From contig OX457044.1 in NCBI GenBank assembly GCA_949752735.1, positions 12,013,294 to 12,077,293 on the forward strand: a stretch of 64,000 nucleotides of DNA, written 5' to 3'. The notes under the pieces were generated by a model that was not told where the DNA came from, ran no database searches, and worked only from the letters and a program-made list of their open reading frames with translations. This stretch comes from Lumbricus terrestris (taxonomy: Eukaryota > Annelida > Clitellata > Crassiclitellata > Lumbricidae). The translations under genes were made by a program, and so were the position numbers. Positions 1 to 11,253 of the stretch are shown in pieces (within the stretch, counting starts at the first letter, position 1; the number at the start of each line of letters is the position of its first letter).

Positions 1-700
1 CCCTGCCTTCGGCGGCAGTATTCTTTGATGTAGAGAGGCAGCCTCTCAGCCTCCCACGCTCCCCCCGCGGCGGTGTCGTGTGATGTAGTCGGCCTCTTGT
101 AATTGGCCTCCCTGCCTTCGGCGGCAGTATTCTTTGATGTAGGAAGGCTGCCTCTCGGCCCCCCGCGGCAGCGCCTTTGATGTGGGTGGTCTCTCTGAAT
201 TGGCCTTCCGAGTTTAAGTGGCCTCTCTGAATTGGCCTCCCGAGATTATCCCACGGCCTCCCGAGGTTTGGCGCGCGGCCTTCCGAGGCTTAGCCTACGG
301 CCTCCCGAGGCTTAGCCCACGGCCTCCCGTGTTTTGGGACCCTGGTTCCCCCCCTCTCTTTTCGGGTATATAAGGGAGCCCGTTGCTACGTGCAGCGAGT
401 CATCGAGAGGCTCGAAGCTAGTCAGTCGTTAAGCTAGACGAGGCCAGTAGTAAGCTAGCACGCAGTAGAGATAAGTGAAGTAGTCAGTCGTTGAAGTGAA
501 TCGTATGGTCGTGCAGCAGTGTGTAGTGATCGCTTCAATAAACTGTGTTTCTTTCTCCATCGTCGTTGTGTCTGTTGGACTGGGCGAATCGACCGGAAGC
601 ACTGCACTACCTTCGAAAGACGACGAAGGCGGACTCGCGTCTCCCTCCTGAGACGACACGCGGACATATTTGGGCTGGCACCCGTCGCCTCCTGAAACGG
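1..700 (+). mobile_element. LTR-like promoter and leader region (retrotransposon remnant)
   Basis: A GC-rich block with a repeated CCCTGCCTTCGGCGGCAGTA unit (starting at 1 and 111) and recurring CGGCCTCCCGAGG motifs precedes a TATA box (GGGTATATAAGGGAG, about 364-378). About 165 bp further on is AATAAA (538-543) followed by a T-rich stretch. This order of U3-like repeats, TATA, short transcribed region and poly(A) signal is that of an LTR. After it comes TTTGGGCTGGCACCC, reminiscent of the leader just after a Gypsy-type LTR. No gag or pol follows and the 5' end is outside the window, so this is a remnant. The open frames on - here are shadows of the repeat. Confidence 0.45.
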
Positions 701-861
701 TGCTGCAGCAGCATTTCGATTTTTTCCGCCACAGTAACAGTTTAGCCTTGATCTGTGGGTAATTGATTTAATGGAGTCAAGCCTTCGATGGGGAGTCGAT
801 CAAAGGCTTAAGGCAGAGGGATGAAAAGAAAAAGCTTGACTCCAACCCTCACCCCCCGCAA

Positions 862-1020
862 ATAATTAATTTCAGTGATTTATATAGCATCCCGTCACGA
901 ACTCTACTCAGAGACGCTCCCAGACAGACGAACTTATAGCTGAGAAAGCACGGCGCTGACCGGTTGGGGTTCCAACACGAGGGAGCTCCCCACTCGAGGC
1001 AGAGCGAGGGGATCTGCTAT
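862..1020 (-). mobile_element. LINE 3' end (CR1/L2-like hairpin tail)
   Basis: Read on -, a GGGAGCGTCTCTGAGTAG arm is followed by GGGATGCTATATAAATCACTGAAATTAATT. This is the same terminal hairpin plus TATATAAAT tail seen in many other places in this window. No coding part remains. Confidence 0.55.
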
Positions 1021-1812
1021 CTAGGACAACGGATCCACAGTCTCACACTATAGGCCTACATATATACAACAGAGCTCACATTATATAGGACGGAGCATAG
1101 CCAATAAGACCTATACAATCCCAGACCAGTGCAACAATTCTGTACTCGATGCGCTGGGATACAGAGAAATGAGAATCGCACATTAATCTATCTATAAGAA
1201 AACAAGGGTGAAATGTTGGCTAGGGAAGGCATCCGGGTGAATGGTTTTCATTGTACAAACGACTTTCATCAAGTGCCTGTCTCTTTAGCAGCTTATAGCC
1301 TATGTAGGCCTATATGTATGCACGTGCGTGTATTACGGTGTATACCTATGCATTGTGTAAGTAGGCCTATGTAGAGTTTTTTTAAATTATTTAATAAGTG
1401 TAAGCATCTGCAGTTTAATACCTTTCTGTCCCAAAATAAGTGATCGCATGAGGGCGTTAGTATTTACTTAACAGAATATTATGATAGTCTTGTTGAGATA
1501 AATGATCTGTGGCTGAGCGACGAAGGTCAGTTCGTGCGTTGCATGTATCGCATGTAGCGGCGTCGGATCGAGTGCTGTCTGTAGGTCGATCGTTGTCCGA
1601 TTAATATTGACGAAATATCATCATAAGCCAGCACTTGCGAAAGTGTTAAGAAACAGGTGAGATTGAGAGATAAATTAGTTCCGGGTTATCTAAGTTAAAT
1701 AAATTGTTGAGCCTGTTATCTAGCTATTGAACGCACATCTGAGTTTAACGTTTAGGCCATAGACATTGATTTTTGCGGTGAATTTGAGTCTAGGACTTTT
1801 ATCTATTACAGC

Positions 1813-1958
1813 CAGTGTGAGAATTGTGGAAAAATAACTGGGGGGGGGGTTGGCCTATGATAAACTTGGAATTGTGGTGTGAAAAACAGAGTTTACTGTG
1901 GGGCACTAAGAAAGACTGGGGGGTTGAAACCCTCCCCCCCCCGGCAATTCTCATCCTG
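1813..1958. mobile_element. hAT MITE, family A, with 8-bp TSD
   Basis: A 146-bp element starting CAGTGTGAGAATTGTGG and ending CCGGCAATTCTCATCCTG, so the ends are imperfect inverted repeats with a GAGAATTG core. The perfect 8-bp duplication ATTACAGC flanks it (1805-1812 and 1959-1966). An 8-bp duplication and CA...TG ends identify the hAT superfamily. There is no coding capacity. Confidence 0.85.
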
Positions 1959-2864
1959 ATTACAGCTAGGCTGAAGTTCCAAATGAGTCTTTCGTTTTTA
2001 CACGGAGTGTTCGAGTGATTAGATCGTAAATAGTCTTATGTAGTAAAGCATAGAAGACCAGTTATTATTAGTCTACAATGAAACTGAAAGCAAGATGAGG
2101 CCTTTCGGTGCGAAATCCAAATCTTCCGTCAATGACGAAGATAAATCTTCTGCGGCAGAAAATTCCGTCGCAGAAGCAAGGTCGCATCAAGGCTAGTATA
2201 GTATAGTATAGTGCGGGCTCGGGTGCTGTGATAATCTTCTGGGCCACCACATAATTATACCATGTTTATAATGAGTGAATTGCTTAAGGATGCTTTTTCT
2301 GGGGTGTATTTGTTAATAAGAAAGGTAATCTACCCTTTTAGCGTCGGTAATTATTCGCTAGTTGCAGCATTGCTATTTTTAATCAATCCAATGTCTAGTT
2401 TGGTGAAAATACTTTTCATCGATCCAGCTTCTGTTTAGGCAATAATTAGTCTGATCAATCCCGCTTCTATTTCGTCAGCAAATACTTTTCATCAATATAA
2501 CTTTTATTTAATTCAAAATTATTGTTCATCAATCCAGCTTCAATTTCAGCAGGATTGTTTTCATTAATCTCGCTTCTATTTCATGCAAATTATTTTCATC
2601 AATCCGACTTCTATTTATCAATAATTATTTTCCTCAAACCGACTTGTGTTCGACCAACGCTAAAACCCATGCAATGGCGAATAATTACCGACCCTAAACG
2701 GGTAGATTACCAAATAGCTTCAGACACTAGTTTTAGAGCCGCTCCTAGCGTGAAGAACCCCTTCAAAGTCTAAGTCTTAAGACAACGGGCAGCAGCAGTA
2801 ATGGCCCCATAATAAGATCTGAGCACGAGTTATATAAGCAAGAAGGCCATTCCACAGCAATGGG

Positions 2865-3267
2865 CAGGGTATGAATATTCAGGGGTTGGGGGCTCAACCC
2901 CAGTCTTTCTTAGAGTCCCATAGTAAAGTTTTGTTTTTCATGGTGTCGGCCCGCTATTCCGAGGTCCACCATTCCAAAGGTCCACTATTCCGAATATCCG
3001 CTATATTTTGTTCGTTATCCTTGGTGGTTAGCCAGGTTAGGGTTACGGTGGGTTAGGGTTAGTTAGGGTTGGGTTAGGGTTGGTTGGGATAGGGTTAGGG
3101 TTATGTTTAGGGTTAGGGTTATGGTTAGGGTTGGGGTGAGTTAGGATTATAGTTAGGTTTCGGTTTAGGGTTTGGAATAGTGGACCCAAACCGTTTTTCA
3201 CACCTCCATTTTAAGTGAATCATAGTCCAACCCCCCCTCCAGTTATTTTTCCACAATTCTCAAACTG
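2865..3267. mobile_element. hAT MITE, family A, interrupted by another element
   Basis: A reverse-orientation copy of the 1813-1958 family. It begins CAGGGTATGAAT and ends CCACAATTCTCAAACTG, with flanks GCAATGGG (2857-2864) and GCAGTGGG (3268-3275), a duplication with one mismatch. Its middle is split by the 252-bp insertion at 2941-3192. Without the insertion it would be about 143 bp, like the other copies. Confidence 0.82.
2941..3192. mobile_element. 252-bp TIR element with telomere-like core
   Basis: Inserted into the MITE at 2865-3267 and flanked by a perfect 8-bp duplication GTTTTTCA (2933-2940 and 3193-3200) that is single in the uninterrupted copy at 1813. The ends are imperfect inverted repeats around GGCCCGCTATTCCGA and its counterpart near 3175. 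Several ATTCCGA-type direct repeats sit near the left end. The core, about 3030-3170, is degenerate GGTTAGGGTTAGGG. No coding capacity. Confidence 0.75.
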
Positions 3268-3275
3268 GCAGTGGG

Positions 3276-4368
3276 CCAACAGAAGTATAGGCACCATGCT
3301 GGGCTATGGCAGTCCAAGACCTTGATACAAGAAGACCATCTTGCTTTAAAGAGTGGCTTACCAGGACATTACTGGAGTCTGCAAAAAGTAATTGATGTTA
3401 TATTTTGTTTGACCTGAAAATAAGAAGAGGAACTTATGAGAGACATGGACCACGAGAAAAGAGGATGACTCCCATAAAAAGATGGAGCCTTAGAAATGTG
3501 TACATGGAGAACAATGAAGAAAATCAGCTGTATGTAACATTCAACAATTTAGCAAATGAAAAGTGATGGGAATGATCAGAGAAGTAATGACTCTCTCAAA
3601 AGAGAGACAAAGGGAGTTGATAGGACACCGACTGAGAACAGACTCACTGCTAAGAATGGTTTGAAGGAAATATGAAGCGAACAATAGGAGGATCATGACA
3701 AATGATGCTGGATTATGGTAAATGCATATATGGAACTCTTGAAGAAGAGGCCAACAATGGCAATGTCAGGTATTTGAACTTGCCTTGGGTGCATTGACTG
3801 GAGATGATAAACTAGGGTTTCAGAAATTAAGAGTTGGCCAATTACATAATTATCTTCTAACTTTGTTTTTCTTATTTTAAGAGGAGGGTGAAAATGATGA
3901 CCTGCATAGCCTAGTTTAAAATACGACATCACTGTTGAAAGGTCATACTTCCCAAAGATAAAATACTACAATAATAATAAGTTCCTCGATTTTAACCAAT
4001 TCAGGAGCAGTTATTTCAAGAGCTCTAATAACTCTGATGTGTGGGAGAACCTTGACAAAATTTCATGTTTGTTATTGTTGCAACAATCTAAGAAATTTTA
4101 TAATGATAATAATAATATTTTCTTTTAATTTTTTTTATAACTTACGAAAATGCGGACCTACAAATGCGGGCCCCTCAAAACTGCAGGCCCAGGTGCTGCA
4201 TCACCCTTAGCACCTACTTTAATGTGGGTCTGCGCATAAGTAATATTTTCGACACAATTCCATGGTGACAGGCCTTTGCACATGTGCTACCTTCGGCACT
4301 TACACAATGCACATTGTTCAAAATGCGTTACTTCTATGATCTATCAGTTGGCGTTGTGATGGTTACTG
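3276..4368. other. Intergenic, AT-rich, no gene seen
   Basis: No exon, motif or clear repeat boundary was recognised. The 79-codon open frame near 3700-3930 has no recognisable similarity, and 4100-4170 is an A/T-rich run. Confidence 0.4.
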
Positions 4369-4508
4369 AAGTATGATAATTGTGGAAACATGGGGATGGG
4401 GTCAAACGTTGATTTGTGTTAAGCTGTGCTGTGCAATGAAGACTTTGCTGTGGGTCCTAAGAAAGACTGAGAGTTGAAAGTCAGGCCTCGTCGGGCAATT
4501 CTCCCGTG
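4369..4508. mobile_element. hAT MITE, family A, old copy
   Basis: The left end AGTATGATAATTGTGGAAA, an internal CCTAAGAAAGACTG and the right end GGGCAATTCTCCCGTG align with the copies at 1813 and 54721, but with many substitutions. No flanking duplication remains. Confidence 0.6.
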
Positions 4509-5368
4509 AGGGTCGGCTATTGTCAGGTTTCAGGTCATGGTGGTTTAAGGTCTGGGTCGGGGACGCGTCGACATTAGATAAAATGCTTCAAAGTTTCAGC
4601 TGAATTTGTAATTTCTGCAAGAATTTTGTGATGGAAAGTGAAGAATGCAAAAAACTTGGTATGCAATTGTGGCTAAATTAAGCATAATTTATAACAGTGC
4701 GTAGTCTTATAGCAGGAGCTTAGATTGAGGTTCATGCTGGAGTTATTGAATTGGTTGTCACAGCACTAATACATTGAGTTTAGTATCTTGATGCTTGTGT
4801 GTATAATTGGCTATGCTCCATCAATATCCAAGGGATTCAAATGTGTCGCAATCTCATCCATTTCTAGCCATTGATTTCTTTTCTCTGCTCTAACACAGCT
4901 AAGCTTAAATACTGTGTGGAACAGATTGACCTTCAGATCCTACAATGTCATCAACTCTTTCCATCCTTGTCTTTACAGATCTTTATTAACTGTACGTACA
5001 TGAAAATGATTTTCTTTTCAATCCTGGTTGATCCAGTGATGAGTCTCTGTTGAAGAACACTATGTTAATCTGTTATTTTGTTAATCTGTGATTATGACTA
5101 GGTCGTCTACTGTTTGTACCTTAAGTTAACTTAAGTTAAATAGCCATCAAGAAACATCATTGACATTTTTACGTTACTGTGGCAATATGTTATGAATTGT
5201 CAAGCCATACTTACATCATATGGAGCAATTATTTATAATTATGATAATATGCTGTTTTTAGTATGATCTTGAGCATTACAAGACAGATTCTCATATTAAT
5301 TGAAACTTTTGGGTTATGATGATTAATTGAAAAATGTAATGTTGTCTGGATTTTTACTGAACTTTCAG
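4509..5368. other. Region upstream of COX6B coding exons
   Basis: This should hold the COX6B promoter and non-coding first exon, or an intron leading to them, but I could not identify a convincing TSS or donor here. A good donor, AACAG|GTGAGA, lies farther upstream near 1653 and is one possibility. Confidence 0.3.
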
Positions 5369-5380
5369 AAGGACCAGAAA

Positions 5381-6950
5381 ATGCCAGCTAAGTCATGTGA
5401 GCCAAAGTCAGCTGAGAAGACTGCTAGCATCGACGTGCAACTGTCTACAGCTCCATTTGATACCAGATTTCCTAACCAGAACCAAACTAGGTTTATACTG
5501 TTTTATTGAGTATTCTGTAGACATGTATGTAACTTATGTATGTAACTCTAAAAATTATTTTAACATTGTCTTGCGTACGATTGTTTGGGAGCAATAAATA
5601 AAAATTAAAAACTTGTGTTGTACGGTTATGCTGACGCTAGTTTTGCTGTTGCAATATACATAGTAGTGTAACACTATTTAAGTTGTTATTACTGATTTTC
5701 AGCTGCTACGAGTGACATAGAGTTAATAGCTTTAATACTTAATTAATGTTTAGTTTTGATGGATGGCATGAGTTAGTTTCCTGAATGTTTAGGAACTGTT
5801 GGCAGAATTACGTGGACTACTACCGTTGTCAGAAGCTGAAGGGTGAGACATATGCGCCATGTGAATACTTCAAGAAAGTCTTCACTTCAATGTGCCCCAA
5901 AGAGTGGGTTAGTATTTGCTAAATTGCCATTTTGGAATAATCGTATGGGCTGACCATTACAACATTCTTGCATCAGAGCAGTTTTTTAAACTATGCGACG
6001 TCTCCTAAGAGTCAGAGACTTGTTTGTAGATTGTAGTCAGTTGATCAGAGTGACCTGCTTTCACGAGCACCTGACGGTTGGTTTTATTAGATTTTATTTC
6101 TGACGGAATTCCATTTCCACTGTAATCTGTGGCAAAATATGGTAGAGCTATTATGTTGTTGTGTAGCAGAAACTATGTCGACCACGTTAGAGTGGATAAA
6201 AATAATTCGCTCTGCCATGCTGCCGCGTAGTCTTCCCTCATCTTTTCTCTCAGAGAATTGTTCGCACTGGGAACACTTCTGAACTTAGGCTCTTGCTAAG
6301 AGAAGTGCTTTCTATGCAATACAATGCTTGCAGTTTGTCTGAGCATATATGTAAGGCTGCAAATATTGTGGTATGGTGAAAAATCGTACTCATTTTTCAC
6401 ATATAGCAAACCGTATAATTTATAGTGAAACAGGATCACAATGCAAATAAAAAAAATGCAGCTTGGATTGATATATGGAACTTTCCAACTATTCTAGTAA
6501 ACACAAGCGGTCCTTTTTCTCTGCTAGGGTGATGCAATAACAAAGACAGACAACCTTGAGCAGACAAAATTTTCATGCCTGCTAGTAATCCGTAGAGATG
6601 TAATCCAGGAATCCCAAATCCTTTTGCAATCCTGGGAACCTGAGATTGACAGCACTGAACTTCGTTTTTCAGTATTAAAAAAAATTATGATGTTTTATTA
6701 AAATTACTTGACCTTATGTGCAATTTTTCATTGGTCAATAAGCGCCAGAACGGTCATGGGCGGAGACTTGGGGGGACGGAAAGACGCGGATATATAGACA
6801 GTATATATGGTGAAGCATTACGAGTCTCTGCTATTTTGCATTATTGGTTATTCACTGTATGGTACACTTGGTGTACACAGATATTCTGTTGAACAGGTTT
6901 CTGTCTGGGATGACCAGAGAGCAAACGATGCATTCGCTGGCAAGATCTAA
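5381..6950 (+). CDS. COX6B: Cytochrome c oxidase subunit 6B (three coding exons)
   Basis: Nuclear-encoded subunit of mitochondrial respiratory complex IV, located on the intermembrane-space side, where it helps bridge the complex IV dimer. Coding exons are 5381-5490, 5793-5907 and 6897-6950 (TAA). The splices are AG|GTTTAT, TTTAG|GAAC, TGG|GTTAGT and AACAG|GTTT, and the phases (2, 0) join cleanly into 92 codons, close to the roughly 86 aa of animal COX6B1. The family signature APFDTRFPNQNQTRNCW spans residues 24-40. Cysteines 39 and 49 form CX9C and cysteines 60 and 71 form CX10C, the COX6B version of the twin-cysteine helical hairpin imported by the MIA40 route. The C-terminus keeps the WDDQRA...GKI ending. 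The acceptor at 5368 puts 12 bases of 5' UTR before the ATG, so at least one non-coding exon lies upstream and was not located. An ATTAAA at 7137-7142 could serve polyadenylation. The third exon is separated by about 1 kb of unique-looking intron. Confidence 0.95.
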
Positions 6951-7509
6951 GTTGGCCATCCGCTGAACGCTGCAGGATGAAACTAGATTTCTAATAAGTA
7001 CATTCCACTACTTTGTGATGCTTCTTTTTCAAAAGTAATTTTATTTGCTTGTACTTGTACAACTGTGAATCTAGAAGTATGAGAATTTTCACGCAATATT
7101 TCATTCCAAATCTATGAACTGTAATAATTACTGGTAATTAAATTTGTAAAGTGCATACAATTACACCAAAATGTGAACCTGAGGCATAGAATGAAACATC
7201 TTCTGAGAAAGTCGTATCATATGGCTAGTAGCATAGAGTGCTTCTCTTTAGTTTTTCTTCTAAAGTGAATCGTAAATCTTTAATTATAAAATAATTACAA
7301 CTCTATTGGAGCTGCCAGGTCCAAATGTTGAAGAAAAACACATTTTTATATTGGAACAATACAGCACATTTAAAATGTTTTGATTTCTTTAGCTACTGTT
7401 AAATAACATGTTTGAGTTGCTGTTTGTTTTGTCTATATCAATTGCCATTTGTGGTGCAGTGGCCACAACATCAGTGTCTCTAATGAAGGATGACAGGCAA
7501 ACTGCAGTC

Positions 7510-7650
7510 AAAGGCGAGACTAACCATGGCCTACCTATAGGTCCCATCTTCAATTGTTTATAGGTATCAAAGGCGAGACTAACCATGGCCTACCTATAGG
7601 TCCCATCTTCAATTGTTTATAGGTATCAAAGGCGAGACTAACCATGGCCT
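7510..7650. repeat. 59-bp tandem repeat, about 2.4 copies
   Basis: AAAGGCGAGACTAACCATGG recurs at 7510, 7569 and 7628, a 59-bp period. The two full units are almost identical, which indicates a recent duplication. Confidence 0.9.
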
Positions 7651-8091
7651 GCCACGCTGTAGTCAATAATCAACAAAATACTTTTCACATTTAATCGGTT
7701 AATCCAGTTTACTTCCTAATTTTTTTGGTTAGGGAACCGTTTTTATTTGAAACTTTTTGATGGAACCTGACCTAAACCAAACATAACCTGCATATAATCA
7801 GTGACATGATCAAATTTTGGTATATGGCTGATAAGGCATGCGGCCGTGTGCAGGACCCGCTCCAAGCACCCCAACCAGACAGACGGCAAACAGGTGTAAA
7901 CTGGTGTATGCATTGCCTGCAAAACAGACCATAGTTATGAATGATTTAACTGCTCTTTTAACTGCTACTATCAGTTGCATCAGCTCAGAGTTGCCTCTTG
8001 CTCTCTTACCCCATAACTACTCTTATCCATTCCTTTGTTGTCGGCCGCTTTGACTACTGCTGTGCTCTCTATGCTGGTCTATGCACAACAA

Positions 8092-8926
8092 AAGTAATAC
8101 CACTTTTAGTGAGGCCACCCACCGTTTTTTGACGATTCAAAAACGAAACGCAACAAAAAGTAACAAAAGCACGATTTTATTAGGTCTCATCTCAAATAAC
8201 TGTTGTCAAATGAACTTGGTAGTGCTTCACAACTTGTGTTCAATGTGCCCACCACCAGTGCCAAAACTTCTTTTGAGTCTCTTTGCAAAGTTCTTGATGG
8301 GCCTGTTGATTAATCTGACAGATTCCTTATTTACCAATTTGGCTGTCATCTTGCTAAGTGACTTCTCAGTGACGTGCAGCTACGCTGGTACCCTGTTTCT
8401 TTTTTAAATAGTAATAATAATGATCATCTGACAAAACCAAGGCTATTTGATAACAACTATTTGAGATGAGACTTAATAAAATTGTGTTTTTGTTAATTTT
8501 TGTCGTGTTACCCTACTGAATCGTCAAAAAACGGTGCTGGCCTCACTGAATGTGGTATAACTTTTTTGTGTTTGAAATATTTTGATGAAATCTGGCCATC
8601 ATGTGTAGATATGAATTGTCTTTAAGCCTGTAAAATTTCGTTTCGATATTCTTACTTCTGGCCAAGATATTGGCCAGAATAATTGAATTGGTTTTTTGAT
8701 ACTTTTTGCTGCGTCGCGTTTTTGAATCGACAAAAACCGGTGGGTGGCTTCACTAAAAGTGGTATAACTTTTGTTCTGTTGGAAATATTTTATTGAAATC
8801 TGGCCATCATGTGTAAATATGAATTGTCTATAAGCCTGTAAAATTTCATTTCGAAATTCTTACTTCTGGCCAAGATATGGGTAAAAAACCGTAGGGGGTT
8901 ACTTTTTTATGGCCCACCAGACTATG
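8092..8926. mobile_element. Degenerate mariner-like element (same family as 47436-48584)
   Basis: Starts inside the left terminal repeat (CACTTTTAGTGAGGCCACCC) and ends GGTTACTTTTTTATGGCCCACC, matching the intact-ended copy at 47436. The right terminal repeat is present twice in tandem (about 8495-8670 and 8710-8926), with the pair ATCTGGCCATCATGTGTA in each. The left outer 150 bp are missing. The 108-codon open frame at 8081 is a by-product of the terminal repeat. Confidence 0.7.
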
Positions 8927-8980
8927 GACTAGAATATTAAAAGACCTGTTGATATTGTAGAAATAGAAGTAATGACTTAA

Positions 8981-9959
8981 TCTATATAAATAAAAATGTA
9001 AAACGCTACTTTTTGTGGCCTCAGAACTCGATAAGTTCCTCACCGATTCTTTTCAAATTTTTCGCAAACCCTTCCATTCGAACATAAGCGTGTTGTTATA
9101 ATGCCTTTTGGGGAAAAGCGCAATCTTTTCCACCAAAAAACACAACTTTAAATTCCAATCCGATTTCAACATTCACGCAGTCCGCCATTTTATTTATTTC
9201 TTCAGAGCGTAGTGCTGTTCATCACTCACATTTAGTTTTGTATTATTACTTTTGTATGTATTTCTTCGCAAACCGTTCCATTCGATATCAAGCAATGAAA
9301 TATTAGTTTCGTGTCTACTTATTTCCTTTTCACACAAAAATACGGGTTCAAACCAAAAAACACAATTTCTAATTCCGATTTCAATTTTTCACCCGAGTGC
9401 GGCCGTTTTCACCAACAATTTTCATTCGTATCCGTGCACAATTTTGCGATTATAGCGCCATCTTTTGCACGTTCCATTCGAAGGCGCGCGTACACAATTC
9501 AAATCCATTTCAAATCAACGGTTTCTTCTTTCAAAGCGTCTTCACCGATTGCTTTCAGAGTGGGCTTCATTCGAATAGCGTGATCCTTCTTCACCGATTA
9601 CTTTCAAACCTTACATACGAGCGGGTTTGTATATGCTTTTTGGCAAAAAACGCAATGCGCTAAATCTTAACTCACACAACCTTGCATTCGTTGCGCGCGT
9701 TTTTATAGCGCCATTTCTCACACACCTAAACCAGCATTAAGTCGCAGATGCGCCATATTTATAAACATGTGTTTCCTCATAACTTCCTTTCTTCTCTTTC
9801 AGTCCAATCGATCTGCTTTACTTCATAAAAATAATGCCTCTCAGAAAAACAAACTTAGGAGGACAGAGGCAGGAAGGGAGACAGAGGAAGGGAAGTAGGG
9901 AGTGAGGGTGGGAGGGAGAGTCTTTTCAGCCACAGCAACGCGTGGCGGGGTACAGCTAG
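8981..9959 (+). mobile_element. Non-autonomous Helitron
   Basis: Begins TCTATATAAATAAAAATG after an A. Ends with a GCCAC/GTGGC hairpin (9929-9946) and, ten bases later, CTAG followed by T at 9960. The 5' TC, the 3' CTRR after a hairpin and insertion between A and T without target duplication are the Helitron hallmarks. The interior, about 980 bp, has no Rep/helicase frame. It holds several similar TTCGCAAACC.TTCCATTCGA-type blocks, suggesting internal duplication. Confidence 0.8.
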
Positions 9960-11253
9960 TTAATAATATATGTAACGAATGTTGATTCGTAGTATACAAC
10001 ACGTTTTGTGTGTTGTTTTGTCATGCTGCAAGGTTGGGTTACAGCAACCTGGTTTTACCGAACAGGGCCCCCACATTTGTTAATCCAGCCCTGGTGGGAA
10101 TGGTGTTCCCACTGCTCTCGAAATTCTTGGCTTGCGTTCCCACTGCTCACATTCAGCGTTCCCACTGCTCACATTCAGCGTTCCTACTGCTCACCCAAAT
10201 CACTAACCACTGATGGTGGACTATATTGGACATGGTGGACTGGTCTAGACAAGACAACTCTCATATTACCGTACTTACTTGTTCTAGATTTTTTATACAA
10301 GAAGTATTATTCTTCAAGTGACAGTAAATCGTTAGGAACAGTAAGCTGCTATTTGCCTATCTTAACATTTAGTAATTGATTGATTAATTATCATCAACAT
10401 CTCATCACTTTCAACAGCAAGAATTGCGTTCACAACAATAAAGACCGATGTCTACATTAAATTATATTGGGTGTATTGTCATCAGTTCTAAGTTCTAAGA
10501 TGCGCAAAAGCCTTACTTAATTTAAAGTACATCTTAAAATCTACAACCTTTTCAAATCTCGAGGTGCAGGACACAAATATACAAATATGGTAAACAAACT
10601 CTAAAAATACCAAAAGAATCAATTATTATAATTTTCAGTCATGACTTGTGTATTGACTGTCTTTCAAAGTGCCTCAGATTGGAGATTTGATACTGACTGG
10701 CAAAACCTTTGCTTCCATGTTTTATCCTTGGCTGGCAACAGATCCCTTCACCCGAGATGAACTTACTGTTTCTTTTGCATGTATACACCTCAACACTTGC
10801 ACCTTTTCAGTCTATGGGTCATCTACCCATCTATATCTCAATCTGTATGTCTTTCTCACAAGGGATGCTACAAACACCTTTCATCAACACATAAACCTTT
10901 TTCCTACTTTTCTGGGACTGGAAGCCGAATGGCTGTGTCTACAAAGTGCTCCAGCTGAATGAAAGAATAAAGTGGGGCACAGCACAAAGAAATCTCAAAA
11001 CATCGAAAACAACTCTTATGGTCAACTGCTAAATAACATAATTTACGCAGGCCTTGCAACATACGAATAGAAAAGTTCATTCCTAGATGGTTGCAGACAA
11101 AATTAATTCATCCGCAGCAGTAGAAAATGTTTTAAATTTGAGCCCAAATCAATCATAGCAAATTAATTGGTAATTAACCAGACTGACAAGTGGTTGTGTT
11201 TAAATCTGAAAATACAGTAAATGTCAATGAACTCTGGTACGATCCAAGTGCTT
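9960..11253. other. Intergenic between Helitron and adaptin 3' end
   Basis: Contains a 22-bp tandem repeat (GCGTTCCCACTGCTCACATT..., 10134-10195, about 2.7 copies). It should also contain the adaptin 3' UTR, for which no clear AATAAA on - was found. Open frames of 60-120 codons look random. Confidence 0.4.

Noticed and set aside
3030..3170. True chromosome-end or fusion telomere array
   Set aside because: The TTAGGG-like core is degenerate and short and lies inside a transposon with target duplication.
8081..8407. 108-codon frame on +
   Set aside because: It falls inside the terminal inverted repeat of the mariner-like family and is not conserved in the 47-kb copy.
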